From CAZVWV01 sp964631745 (GTDB lineage: Bacteria; Bdellovibrionota_C; UBA2361; JBGSMV01), in NCBI GenBank assembly GCA_964631745.1, contig CAZVWV010000012.1, positions 1-40,972 of the forward strand: a DNA stretch of 40,972 nt, given 5' to 3'. Under the pieces are notes generated by a model. The model was not told where the DNA came from. It made no database searches and worked only from the letters and a program-made list of their open reading frames with translations. Numbering within the stretch: position 1 is the first letter of the stretch; every line of letters starts with the position of its first letter. Shown here in pieces: positions 1 through 7,918 of this stretch. The position numbers and the translations under genes were made by a program.

Positions 1-281
1 TGCCGATGCTATCAAATATGGCGCCTGGGGCGTTTATTTAGTTCGAGTTTTTCTTCCGGTTGGGTCGACTGAGGGCAGAGGTGTATCTAAGCGGCCGACA
101 TGTGGTGAGTTAGCGGGTTGTTTGGGCCGTGGTGCCTGGCTTTCAGTCAGTTATTACCATACTTGTTCGCCGATTCTGTGTTTTGACGCGCCCATGTTTG
201 CGGGGTCGTCGGATATCCGGCGGGTTTCGTGTTTGGGCGGGTTTATGGAGGGTGGCTCTAGACGCTCCTCGCCGACCCATG
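1..281. other. Left-edge stretch with no supported gene
   Basis: I see no convincing gene here. One plus-strand frame is open from the left edge to about position 388, but it runs antisense into the end of the methyltransferase-PhzF gene and its translation is Cys/Arg/Ser-rich without recognisable motifs, so I treat it as chance. A 10-bp palindrome, CGGATATCCG, lies at 210-219. The stretch could be the 3' flank of a gene outside the window. Confidence 0.4.
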
Positions 282-2057
282 CTAGCGCATCTGCGCGGCC
301 TGGCCGCTCACGACTATCCCGCCGTGCTTCGGAACTTCGATGTCGATTTGACTTGGTCTCCCCATGGCCTCGCCTTGAAAAACGGTAAATTTGCTCGGCG
401 CTTCTATCAGGCCAGCGTCTCGTAAGTAACCTCCTAATGCCGCTGCCGCCGCACCAGTAGCGGGATCTTCCACAACCCCGCCAACTGGAAAGGGGTTCCT
501 TGAATGAAAGACATTCTCATTCTCTTTCCAAACAAGCTGCAGCGTCGTCAAGCCTTCTTCCACCATTATTGCTTTAAGCTTATTAAAATCATACGAGAGT
601 TCCGCTAACCTATCGGCGCTCGATACTGCAAGAACCAAATGCCAGGCGCCCGCATAAGCTCGAACGGGTGGGATGCTTGGATCCAGATCGTTTTTGTCCC
701 AACCTAGAGCCAATAACGTTCTGGTTAAAACTTTTGGGGAGACCGAACTGTGGCGAGTTGCAACTGTGGTGATTGAGATCCGAAAGCTTCCATCACGTTT
801 CTCAACGGTGACCGGAACCACACCAACTGAGGTATCCAGCCGATAAGTACCCTCGCCTGAAGTTTGTCCCAACATGACACCGCCTGCCAGCGTTGCATGG
901 CCACAGAAAGAGACTTCTGCTTCGGGACTGAAGTAGCGCACTGTGCGTTTTAAACCGGAACGAGGAACAATGAAGGCAGTTTCGGAGTAGCCTACCCGCT
1001 TGGCTATCTCTTGCATTTCCGTTGCTTCAGGAAAACTATCTCCGAGCCAAATTCCCGCAGGATTGCCACCGTCTGGATCAGTAGTAAAAGCAGCATAGCG
1101 ATGAAGCTCTCCGTTATTGTGTGGCTCATCTGTCCTAGCTTTTGCCACTCTCGCTTGCGAGGATGGCTTTTGAAGAAAGTACGGATCGTAAGTGCGCGTG
1201 CCAGAGGCTTGTTGCAGCAACTCGTAGGCTCTCAACTCATGTTCAAATCCAGCTTTTAGCAAATAGTGCTCCATAAACTTCTCCTCCCCACAAGCATGCA
1301 TTCCAACCCCATACAACAGACCTCCAGCCGGGACCACGCGATACATTTCCGACGCTAATCGACGCAGATATTCATGTTCTATATGACTTCCTGACGCTCG
1401 CGAAGCATCCTTAGTTGGAAACATAAAGTTACCCTGGCGATAGGTGGGTGAGAGCGGTTCATTCAGCAAACCAAACGCAACTAGATTCGTGCTATTAGAA
1501 GGAGCTGCGCTTAGATACTCGAGCACGTCGGACTGCACCCCGCCATTGCTTACAATTGACTCAACCTGATCGACAGCAATATATTGACGCACACCGAAAA
1601 GGCCATGAAACATTTTACTATGCGGAACAGCATAACGCCCAGCACCAAGCTCTGTTACCTGCGCATCTTGTAACCTCAGCCTTAAGAAACGCCTGAACTG
1701 TCTAAAAGCAGGGCGGCGCAAGAGTTCTTCTCCGAGTAGCCCTTCCCAACTGGAATTTAAGTAAATTGGATTCGTTTTTGCAAAATCAAATGCGCCTCGC
1801 TGTCGCACTAGCTCACCGAACTCAGCATCTGAAAGATTTTCAAGTCCCGTGGGTTTTTGCACTGGTGAACCTAATGCGTACTCTAATCGCTTCAATTGGA
1901 ATTTCGGACTCAATCGACCAATTAAATTTCTTGTTCGAGGGGGCAAGTTCTCGATGCTGAGATCAAATTGCAAAGATTCGAATTTGAATTGGTTTTCGTA
2001 TCCTCGCGCCCTTGGGCTGTGGATGCTCAGTGGTTGAAGGTCCCAGGCAGTTTCCAT
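282..2057 (-). CDS. SAM methyltransferase-like domain fused to PhzF-family isomerase
   Basis: This 591-residue protein has two parts. Residues about 80-290 look like a class I SAM-dependent methyltransferase: a motif-I-like VTELGAGR at 134-141, an acidic residue at the next strand end (AVDQ, 161-164) and a later Asp (SDVLEYL, 176-182). Residues about 318-591 are a PhzF/YddE-type domain, with the general acid/base Glu in GYSETAF (E359), CGHATL at 385-390 and EDPATG at 530-535. PhzF proteins normally stand alone at about 260-300 residues and catalyse isomerisation or epimerisation of small amino-acid-like compounds. The frame is continuous and the AAGGAG ribosome site lies just upstream of the ATG. 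It is divergent from the Lrp-type regulator, which probably controls it. The substrate is unknown. The PhzF call is firm; the methyltransferase call is moderate. Confidence 0.85.
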   Translation of the reverse strand: METAWDLQPLSIHSPRARGYENQFKFESLQFDLSIENLPPRTRNLIGRLSPKFQLKRLEYALGSPVQKPTGLENLSDAEFGELVRQRGAFDFAKTNPIYLNSSWEGLLGEELLRRPAFRQFRRFLRLRLQDAQVTELGAGRYAVPHSKMFHGLFGVRQYIAVDQVESIVSNGGVQSDVLEYLSAAPSNSTNLVAFGLLNEPLSPTYRQGNFMFPTKDASRASGSHIEHEYLRRLASEMYRVVPAGGLLYGVGMHACGEEKFMEHYLLKAGFEHELRAYELLQQASGTRTYDPYFLQKPSSQARVAKARTDEPHNNGELHRYAAFTTDPDGGNPAGIWLGDSFPEATEMQEIAKRVGYSETAFIVPRSGLKRTVRYFSPEAEVSFCGHATLAGGVMLGQTSGEGTYRLDTSVGVVPVTVEKRDGSFRISITTVATRHSSVSPKVLTRTLLALGWDKNDLDPSIPPVRAYAGAWHLVLAVSSADRLAELSYDFNKLKAIMVEEGLTTLQLVWKENENVFHSRNPFPVGGVVEDPATGAAAAALGGYLRDAGLIEAPSKFTVFQGEAMGRPSQIDIEVPKHGGIVVSGQAAQMR

Positions 2058-2135
2058 CTCTCGTACTCCTTTTTAATGCTTATTAATATCGAGCTGATAA
2101 GTTAACTGTTTAGTATAATTAGGAAATACCCTGGC

Positions 2136-2181
2136 AATAATTTACTAATTATTATAGAATGGCTCTATTAATTATATAATT
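2136..2181. promoter_or_regulatory. AT-rich palindromic control region between divergent genes
   Basis: The 125-bp divergent intergenic region is strongly AT-rich. It contains a perfect inverted repeat, AATAATT-N4-AATTATT (2136-2153), and a 12-bp palindrome, AATTATATAATT (2170-2181), which abuts the regulator start codon. TATAAT-like hexamers occur at 2114-2119 and 2175-2180. Lrp/AsnC proteins bind AT-rich imperfect palindromes, so these are good candidate operators for the adjacent double-Lrp regulator. No good -35 box could be paired with either -10 candidate. Confidence 0.45.
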
Positions 2182-2182
2182 T

Positions 2183-3196
2183 ATGCAAAAACTTGATGCC
2201 CTGGATCGGAAATTACTTTGGGAGCTTGATCAGAACTCACGCCAGGCTGTTTCGGAACTCTCCAGAAAGCTTCGGCACGGACGGGATATTGTCGCCTATC
2301 GAATGAGACGGTTGTGGTCAGAAGGAGTCGTCTTACGCGCAGCCGCGATCGTTGACCCATTCCAACTTGGATACTCAATCTATAAAAGCTATCTGCGTTT
2401 AAAGAATAAGCCTACTAGCTTGCCAAAGCTTATTTTAGTGTTGCAGAAAAATCCTGCAGTGTATTGTTTTGCTAGCACAGATGGTCATTGGGATTTAATT
2501 TTTAACACTCTAGCACGATCGGCTTTTGAGTTTGAGCAATTGTTCGATGAAATTGTTCGTCCTTTTCGAGAGTCGGTAATTGAATGCCGTTACGCAGTCG
2601 TTCTTGAACAGCATTTTTTTTCGAAAAAGTTTTTGGCGCAAAACTCCGCTGGAGCATCTTGGAAGATCGGTGGTGAACTTGGCAACGCAGATTCAAACCA
2701 GAGAGATCTGGCAATTCTCGCCTTGCTTGCAAGCGACGCGCGCCATACCGTCATTGAGATCGCTGCCAAGCTCGATCTAAGCCAGATAATGGTTCGCACC
2801 AGCATTGAGCGATTAGAAAAAGCGCGTGTCATAGTGGGATATCGAGTCCACCTTAATCGCAAATTACTGGGACTAACTGCCTTTAAGGCTCAACTTGCGC
2901 TGAGGCCCAGCGCGGACGAATTCTTGCCCGCTATTCTTAAGCATGCAAATCAGAGTCCCTATATTTTAAGCTTAATTCGTCAGCTTGGCGAAACACGGGT
3001 AGAGTTCAATGCCTTAGCGTGCAGCTATGATATCTTCAGTGCAAGCTTAGATGAGTTTAGTAAAAACTTTAACGCTGAACTCGAGGGCCTTTCGATGCTA
3101 ATTGTGGGTCAAGAGGAGTTTAATTCGCTGGCACTTCGCGCGGTTCAGCGTGGACCAAAGCGTGTTGCATTTGAGCTAGCCCAAGCGCAGGTTTAA
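2183..3196 (+). CDS. Tandem Lrp/AsnC-family transcriptional regulator
   Basis: At 337 residues this is twice the usual Lrp/AsnC length of about 150. An N-terminal AsnC-type winged helix (LDALDRKLLWELDQNSR onward, residues 4-60) is followed by a ligand-binding ferredoxin-like domain. A second HTH starts near residue 174 (RDLAILALLASDAR) and is followed by a second ligand-binding half. Double-Lrp proteins are known, for example AhbA/AhbB-like and NirD/L-type fusions, and can carry either regulatory or enzymatic roles. The divergent arrangement with the methyltransferase-PhzF gene and the palindromes between them favour a local regulator. A haem-biosynthetic siroheme decarboxylase (AhbAB/NirDLGH) is a real alternative, because those enzymes share this fold and the window is rich in haem proteins. 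Only the regulator-like architecture is visible. Confidence 0.75.
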   Translation: MQKLDALDRKLLWELDQNSRQAVSELSRKLRHGRDIVAYRMRRLWSEGVVLRAAAIVDPFQLGYSIYKSYLRLKNKPTSLPKLILVLQKNPAVYCFASTDGHWDLIFNTLARSAFEFEQLFDEIVRPFRESVIECRYAVVLEQHFFSKKFLAQNSAGASWKIGGELGNADSNQRDLAILALLASDARHTVIEIAAKLDLSQIMVRTSIERLEKARVIVGYRVHLNRKLLGLTAFKAQLALRPSADEFLPAILKHANQSPYILSLIRQLGETRVEFNALACSYDIFSASLDEFSKNFNAELEGLSMLIVGQEEFNSLALRAVQRGPKRVAFELAQAQV

Positions 3197-3204
3197 GAGG
3201 ATAG

Positions 3205-3246
3205 CACGGCCGACCGTTTTGAGTAACGGAAAGCTCTTAGGCCGTG
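3205..3246 (+). terminator. Nested hairpin after the Lrp-type gene
   Basis: Nine bases after the stop codon is an outer stem CACGGCC (3205-3211) / GGCCGTG (3240-3246) enclosing an inner stem CCGTT / AACGG (3214-3218 and 3225-3229). It is followed by ATTTTC. The position fits a transcription terminator, although the T-tract is short. Confidence 0.45.
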
Positions 3247-3339
3247 ATTTTCGAGCACTGTCGTTGTAACGGCAGAATAACCCACTTTTTCCTGAGCTTC
3301 ATTCGCAAAAAGCACATAATTCTTCACACTTTCTATACC

Positions 3340-3368
3340 TTGTAAGGCCGCACTAGCTCATCTATCAT
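3340..3368 (+). promoter_or_regulatory. Predicted sigma-70-type promoter of the pentose-phosphate operon
   Basis: A TTGTAA -35 box (3340-3345), a 17-bp spacer and a TATCAT -10 box (3363-3368) precede the transaldolase gene. A start site near 3375 would give a leader of about 25 nt carrying the ribosome site GAAGAGG (3387-3393), six bases before the ATG. This is prediction from consensus only. Confidence 0.5.
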
Positions 3369-3399
3369 TGTATTTGGGCAATTAACGAAGAGGCATCGC

Positions 3400-4527
3400 A
3401 TGGGTATTAATCCAAACATCAAAGATCTAAACGCCGTCGGTCAATCAGTTTGGTATGACAACTTATCTCGTGATGTTTTACGTTCCGGTGAGCTTGCTGG
3501 CTTGATTGAGCAAGGCGTCAGTGGACTTACGAGCAATCCCACGATTTTTAAATTAGCCATAGCCGATACGGGAAATTATGACGCGGATATGCGCGAACTC
3601 GCCCAACAGGGGATGGGTAAGGAAGAGATCTGTGAAGAGCTCATGATACGCGATGTGGCCGCTGCGGCGGATCTGTTACGCCCGGTTTTTGATGCCACTA
3701 AAGGTGCCGATGGGCATGCCAGCATCGAGGTCAGTCCCTATTTAGCTAATGATACAAAAGGCACGGTCGAGGCCGCCTTACGTCTTTGGGGCAAGCTTGA
3801 CCGACCCAACGTGATGATTAAGATTCCGGCAACCGAGGCTGGCTTACCGGCCATCAAGCAAGCGTTAGAGGCGGGGCTTAATGTCAATATCACGCTGATC
3901 TTCTCGATCGCCTATCATGAGAGAGTCATGGAGGCGTATCTGTCTGGATTGGAGGCTCGTGCTGCCGCCGGACATTCGCTGGCGGGGATCTCCTCGGTAG
4001 CGAGTTTCTTCGTCTCCCGTGTCGATAGCATATGTGAGAAGAAGCTGGATGAGTTAATCAAAGCTGGAAAAGCCACGGAAAATGACAAGGCCAGCATGCT
4101 CGGAAAAATCGGTATCGCCAATTCTCGTTTGGCATATCAACGCTACTTAGAGATCTTTGGGCAGGAGCGGTTTTTAAAGCTCAAGCAGAAGGGCGCGCGT
4201 GTGCAGCGCCCACTTTGGGCTAGTACTGGCACTAAGAATCCTGCTTTTAGCCCTGTTTTGTACGTTGAGGAGTTGGCAGGCATGGATACTGTTAATACTG
4301 TGCCGCCGCAAACCCTGAAAGCTTTAATGCAGAAGGCTCACATTGAGAATCGGCTGATTACACAGCTCGCCGAGTCCCGTGGTTTGATAACAAATATCAG
4401 CAAGTTTGGTGTGGATTTCGATGCGGCACTGGTGGAGCTGCAACAACAAGGTGTAAAGAGTTTTAGCGAGTCATATCGTGAGCTGCTTGATTCAATAGGA
4501 CAGAAACTCGCGACCTTAAAATCGTAA
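3400..4527 (+). CDS. tal: Transaldolase (long form)
   Basis: Transaldolase of the non-oxidative pentose-phosphate pathway, which transfers a dihydroxyacetone unit from sedoheptulose-7-phosphate to glyceraldehyde-3-phosphate in the cytoplasm. The 375 residues fit the long form paired with zwf and opcA in actinobacteria and cyanobacteria rather than the roughly 220-residue short form. Visible marks are GVSGLTSNPTIF near the N-terminus, the Schiff-base lysine in PNVMIKIPAT and the LWASTGTKNP segment. It is the first gene of a tight operon: zwf starts 17 bases downstream. An SD-like GAAGAGG supports the ATG. Confidence 0.95.
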   Translation: MGINPNIKDLNAVGQSVWYDNLSRDVLRSGELAGLIEQGVSGLTSNPTIFKLAIADTGNYDADMRELAQQGMGKEEICEELMIRDVAAAADLLRPVFDATKGADGHASIEVSPYLANDTKGTVEAALRLWGKLDRPNVMIKIPATEAGLPAIKQALEAGLNVNITLIFSIAYHERVMEAYLSGLEARAAAGHSLAGISSVASFFVSRVDSICEKKLDELIKAGKATENDKASMLGKIGIANSRLAYQRYLEIFGQERFLKLKQKGARVQRPLWASTGTKNPAFSPVLYVEELAGMDTVNTVPPQTLKALMQKAHIENRLITQLAESRGLITNISKFGVDFDAALVELQQQGVKSFSESYRELLDSIGQKLATLKS

Positions 4528-4544
4528 AGAATTCGAGCTAAATT

Positions 4545-6074
4545 ATGGAGAATCCCTTTTCAGAAGGTGAAAATCGAATTCTACGCCCGCCCTCGACGGC
4601 CATCGTGATTTTTGGCTCGACGGGTGATCTTACGCATCGCAAGCTTGTCCCAGCCCTTTGCAATTTAATGCAGGACGACTATCTGCCATCCAAATATGTG
4701 GTGATTGGAACGGGTCGGACGAAACTAAGCGACCAGGAGTTCCGGGATTCGTTGCGAAAATCTGTTAAAGAATTCTCGCGCCGAGATCCGGGCGAGGAGC
4801 TTTGGAAGAAATTTTCTAGTAACGTTTTTTATCAGCAACTAGATATTAGTCAGGAAGCTGACTTCGGAGCCTTGAAGGCTCGTTTGGACGGCATATCAAA
4901 GGAGTATTCCGAAGATTTTAGTTATCTGTATTATTTAGCAACCGCTCCGGCCCATTTTGCTCAGGTAGCGTCAAACTTGGCCAAAGTCGGATTGGTTGAA
5001 AGGCCGGGTTCGTTACGAAATACCAACCTGGTAGTTGAAAAGCCTTTTGGTATCGATCTCGCATCCGCCAGGGAATTGAATCATAAGCTTAGAGAGAGCT
5101 TTGCTGAGAATCAGATACTTCGTATAGATCATTATCTCGGCAAAGAAACCGTACAAAACATACTGGTCTTTAGATTCGCCAACGGTATCTTCGAGCCGCT
5201 TTGGAATCGTAATTACATCGAGCAGATTCAGATTTCGGTCTGTGAGGATATTGGAGTGGGGAGTCGCGCCGCCTATTTCGACCAGGCTGGAATTATGCGG
5301 GACATCGTGCAGAATCACCTACTGCAAATGTTGGCCTTGCTTTGCATCGAAGCCCCGATCTCGTTAAGCGATGCTGATAGTATTCGAGACGAGAAAGTCA
5401 AAGTGCTAAGATCTATCAAGCGTTTTAGCGCTCAAGACGTTTTTAGCGATACGGTAAGGGCCCGCTACACGCGCGGGTTTATAGGGGGAAAGGAAGTTCC
5501 TGCTTATCTGGAAGAAAAGGGCGTTATCCCCGAATCTACAACCGAAACGTTTGTGGCCATGAAACTTGAAATTGAAAACTGGCGTTGGGCAGGCGTGCCC
5601 ATTTATATCCGCGCCGGTAAAAGGATGCCAAAACGAATCACAGAGATTACCGTCTACTTTAAGCGACCTCCCGAAAGTTTATTCCGTGGGCGCCAGGTTC
5701 ACGAACTAGAACATAATGTTTTGGCGATTCAGGTGCAGCCCAAAGAGGGCATCTCCCTCAAGGTTAGCTCCAAAGCGCCGGGCCCGCGCATGCGCGTGCG
5801 TCCGGTGGAGATGGACTTTAATTACGGCACCTCCTTTGGGACTCCCTCGGCCGACGCCTATGAACGGCTAATTTTGGACGCTATGCGAAGTGACGCCACC
5901 TTATTTACTCGAGATGATGAAATTGAGGAAGCCTGGGATCTCCTCACCCCGGTATTTGAAGCTTGGGGGCGGTCCGAATCACCAACGGTTCACGATTACG
6001 CTTCGGGTAGTTGGGGTCCAAGAGCAGCGGCACAACTACTTAAACCACAGGGGCACAGATGGCGGAGGCTCTAA
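4545..6074 (+). CDS. zwf: Glucose-6-phosphate 1-dehydrogenase
   Basis: It oxidises glucose-6-phosphate to 6-phosphogluconolactone with reduction of NADP+, the entry step of the oxidative pentose-phosphate pathway. The 509 residues match the family length. The N-terminal dinucleotide fold shows IFGSTGDLTHRKL, and the active-site signature RIDHYLGKETVQN is intact. The gene sits between tal and opcA and its 3' end overlaps opcA by 16 bases, so the two are likely translationally coupled. This matches the known dependence of some Zwf enzymes on OpcA for assembly or redox-controlled activity. Confidence 0.97.
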   Translation: MENPFSEGENRILRPPSTAIVIFGSTGDLTHRKLVPALCNLMQDDYLPSKYVVIGTGRTKLSDQEFRDSLRKSVKEFSRRDPGEELWKKFSSNVFYQQLDISQEADFGALKARLDGISKEYSEDFSYLYYLATAPAHFAQVASNLAKVGLVERPGSLRNTNLVVEKPFGIDLASARELNHKLRESFAENQILRIDHYLGKETVQNILVFRFANGIFEPLWNRNYIEQIQISVCEDIGVGSRAAYFDQAGIMRDIVQNHLLQMLALLCIEAPISLSDADSIRDEKVKVLRSIKRFSAQDVFSDTVRARYTRGFIGGKEVPAYLEEKGVIPESTTETFVAMKLEIENWRWAGVPIYIRAGKRMPKRITEITVYFKRPPESLFRGRQVHELEHNVLAIQVQPKEGISLKVSSKAPGPRMRVRPVEMDFNYGTSFGTPSADAYERLILDAMRSDATLFTRDDEIEEAWDLLTPVFEAWGRSESPTVHDYASGSWGPRAAAQLLKPQGHRWRRL

Positions 6075-7138
6075 CGGATGCCATGCTTGGGTATACAAAA
6101 GCCTCAGTCTCGAGCGTTTCCTCGGCGCTTGATAAGTACTTCAGTGAGCTTGGGGAAAATGCCGCCGTTTTAAGGGCAGGGGGCGCCAATGTTCTGTTGC
6201 CGGCCTCGTCCGGTGCGATCGTCTCTGAATTTGAACCGCTGATCGAGGCTTTCTCCATCTTTCACCCTGCACGATTCTTTACTTTGGTGGTCGATAACAC
6301 CATGCAGCAAGTGGGCGCTTTTGTTTCCGCGCGCTGCCGCCTAGTCTCAAAGAACGAGCATGCTTGCACAGAGGCCGTGCGATTCAATTTTCCGGAATCT
6401 CTTTGGGGCGCGATCCCAAGCGCAGTTCAGGCGCACTTATTGACCGGCGCAAGCACTGAGCTTTTTTTGCATGACGCCAGTGTCAGCGGCCCGGTGATCG
6501 ATCTTTTATTGCCGTTTTCTGACGTGGTAATTTTTGATTCAGCTCGCTTGGTGGAACGCATTTTTGGTAGTGAGGGGTTAGGCGCGAAACTAATTAATAG
6601 CTCCGCGCAATTGGTCGATTTGCGCTGGATAGCACTGGCAAGTTGGCGGGACCAGATCAAAGGGGTTTTTGCTAATCCTGAGATGACCAATTTACTTGAC
6701 AATAATACTGAAATTTCAATCGAAGCCTTGTCGTCCAGCTCCTTAAGTATGGAAGCGCTCTTATTGGCCGGTTGGTTTAAAGATCGCCTAAAGCTACAGG
6801 TCGTAAAAGCCTTTGAGGGCGGGTTTGAATGCCGGTCCGCAAGTGGGCATGAATATCGACTCTGTTTAAAAACCTCCTTAGGAAAACCTGGGATTTCGGG
6901 CATTACCTTTGCTTTCTCGGGTGAGAGTGCCAAATCTTCTCCGTATGTGATACTTAAACGAGGGGCGTTATTAGAAACCCTCGTAAACGAAGGCAGCGGC
7001 TTTCGCACTTCGGCTCCCTTTGAGGAGGAAGGCACCTTTGACTTGTTAAAGCACTATTTTACGGTGGGTGCTTCGCTTGTTAATTATCGGAGCTCAGTCA
7101 GGGCCGCCCTTAAGCTTTTTACAAAGATGATTCGTTAG
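6059..7138 (+). CDS. opcA: OpcA-like glucose-6-phosphate dehydrogenase assembly protein
   Basis: This 359-residue protein resembles OpcA: an ATLVVCC-like N-terminal region replaced here by VLRAGGANVLLPASS, then a HPARFFTLVVD segment, an internal SAVQAHLL region, and a DVVIFDSARLVER segment like the conserved IVDSS region of the family. OpcA activates or assembles Zwf in cyanobacteria and actinobacteria. The assignment rests on moderate sequence resemblance plus its position: it overlaps zwf by 16 bases and precedes pgl. The sequence is divergent and annotators may leave it as hypothetical. Confidence 0.8.
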   Translation: MAEALTDAMLGYTKASVSSVSSALDKYFSELGENAAVLRAGGANVLLPASSGAIVSEFEPLIEAFSIFHPARFFTLVVDNTMQQVGAFVSARCRLVSKNEHACTEAVRFNFPESLWGAIPSAVQAHLLTGASTELFLHDASVSGPVIDLLLPFSDVVIFDSARLVERIFGSEGLGAKLINSSAQLVDLRWIALASWRDQIKGVFANPEMTNLLDNNTEISIEALSSSSLSMEALLLAGWFKDRLKLQVVKAFEGGFECRSASGHEYRLCLKTSLGKPGISGITFAFSGESAKSSPYVILKRGALLETLVNEGSGFRTSAPFEEEGTFDLLKHYFTVGASLVNYRSSVRAALKLFTKMIR

Positions 7139-7187
7139 TGATGAGTGCGGAAGGGTCGTAGGATGTTTCGAAAAGGAAAGGTGCTAA

Positions 7188-7913
7188 ATGAAACCAAAAA
7201 TTGAAGTGATCGAGTCCCGGCTATTCGCAGGGGATCTCGCCGACGAAATAATAGCTAGTCTCAATGAAGTTATAACCGCGAAGGGGCGTGCCGTAATAGC
7301 TCTATCGGGCGGCAGTACGCCCGCGCAGATTTATCGTTCGTTAGCTCTTAAGCCTCGAGTGAGTGAGGTTGATTGGAGTAAAGTAGTCTTGCTTTGGGGG
7401 GATGAGCGCTGGGTCCCGCACACCGATGAGCATAGCAATTATCGTATGGTGGCTGAAACTTTGTTGCATAATCTTCCTAAGCCCGGACCTGAGATCGTGC
7501 CGGTCAACACAGCCTTAGAAAGTGTAGAGGCGGGTGCTGCTGATTATTCAGAAAAGGTGGCTACAACACTAAGCCGCTCAGACGGCTTCATTGATATTGT
7601 GTTGCTGGGAATGGGCGAGGATGGGCACATCGCCTCGATTTTCCCTGATGCCGCTCGGCCAGATCACAACTTGGCCTATGCGGCCAAAAACCCTAATGAT
7701 GGCAGTGAGCGGGTTACTCTATCGCCAGGGCTTTTATTCGGAGCTAAGAAAATTATATTTATCGTGTCTGGGGCCAAGAAGGCTTCCATGCTACAAAGAA
7801 TTTTTGCCAAAGAAGGCACGCCGGAATCCATACCGGCAAGGCTTTATGAATCTGCAATGGAGCGCGTGACTTGGTTTCTCGATTCAGCCGCTGGAAATTC
7901 AGTTAGGGCTTAG
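7188..7913 (+). CDS. pgl: 6-phosphogluconolactonase (DevB type)
   Basis: It hydrolyses 6-phosphogluconolactone, the product of Zwf, to 6-phosphogluconate. The 241 residues carry the family motifs: ALSGGSTPAQIY near residue 40, LLWGDERWVPHTDEHSNYRM near 70-90, and GMGEDGHIASIFP near 140-150. An AGGAAAGG ribosome site lies just before the ATG. It follows opcA by 49 bases and is five bases from the acyl-CoA dehydrogenase, so it belongs to the same operon. No 6-phosphogluconate dehydrogenase gene is present in the window. Confidence 0.95.
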   Translation: MKPKIEVIESRLFAGDLADEIIASLNEVITAKGRAVIALSGGSTPAQIYRSLALKPRVSEVDWSKVVLLWGDERWVPHTDEHSNYRMVAETLLHNLPKPGPEIVPVNTALESVEAGAADYSEKVATTLSRSDGFIDIVLLGMGEDGHIASIFPDAARPDHNLAYAAKNPNDGSERVTLSPGLLFGAKKIIFIVSGAKKASMLQRIFAKEGTPESIPARLYESAMERVTWFLDSAAGNSVRA

Positions 7914-7918
7914 GCAGA

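Noticed and set aside
122..388. Plus-strand frame open from the left edge
   Set aside because: It overlaps the end of the PhzF domain antisense and its translation has no recognisable motif; long chance frames are common opposite coding sequence.
2175..2180. TATAAT two bases before the Lrp-type start codon
   Set aside because: Too close to the ATG for a transcript that includes it; better explained as part of an operator-like palindrome.
6427..7035. 202-codon minus-strand frame
   Set aside because: A shadow of the opcA-like gene, which is supported by position and family resemblance.
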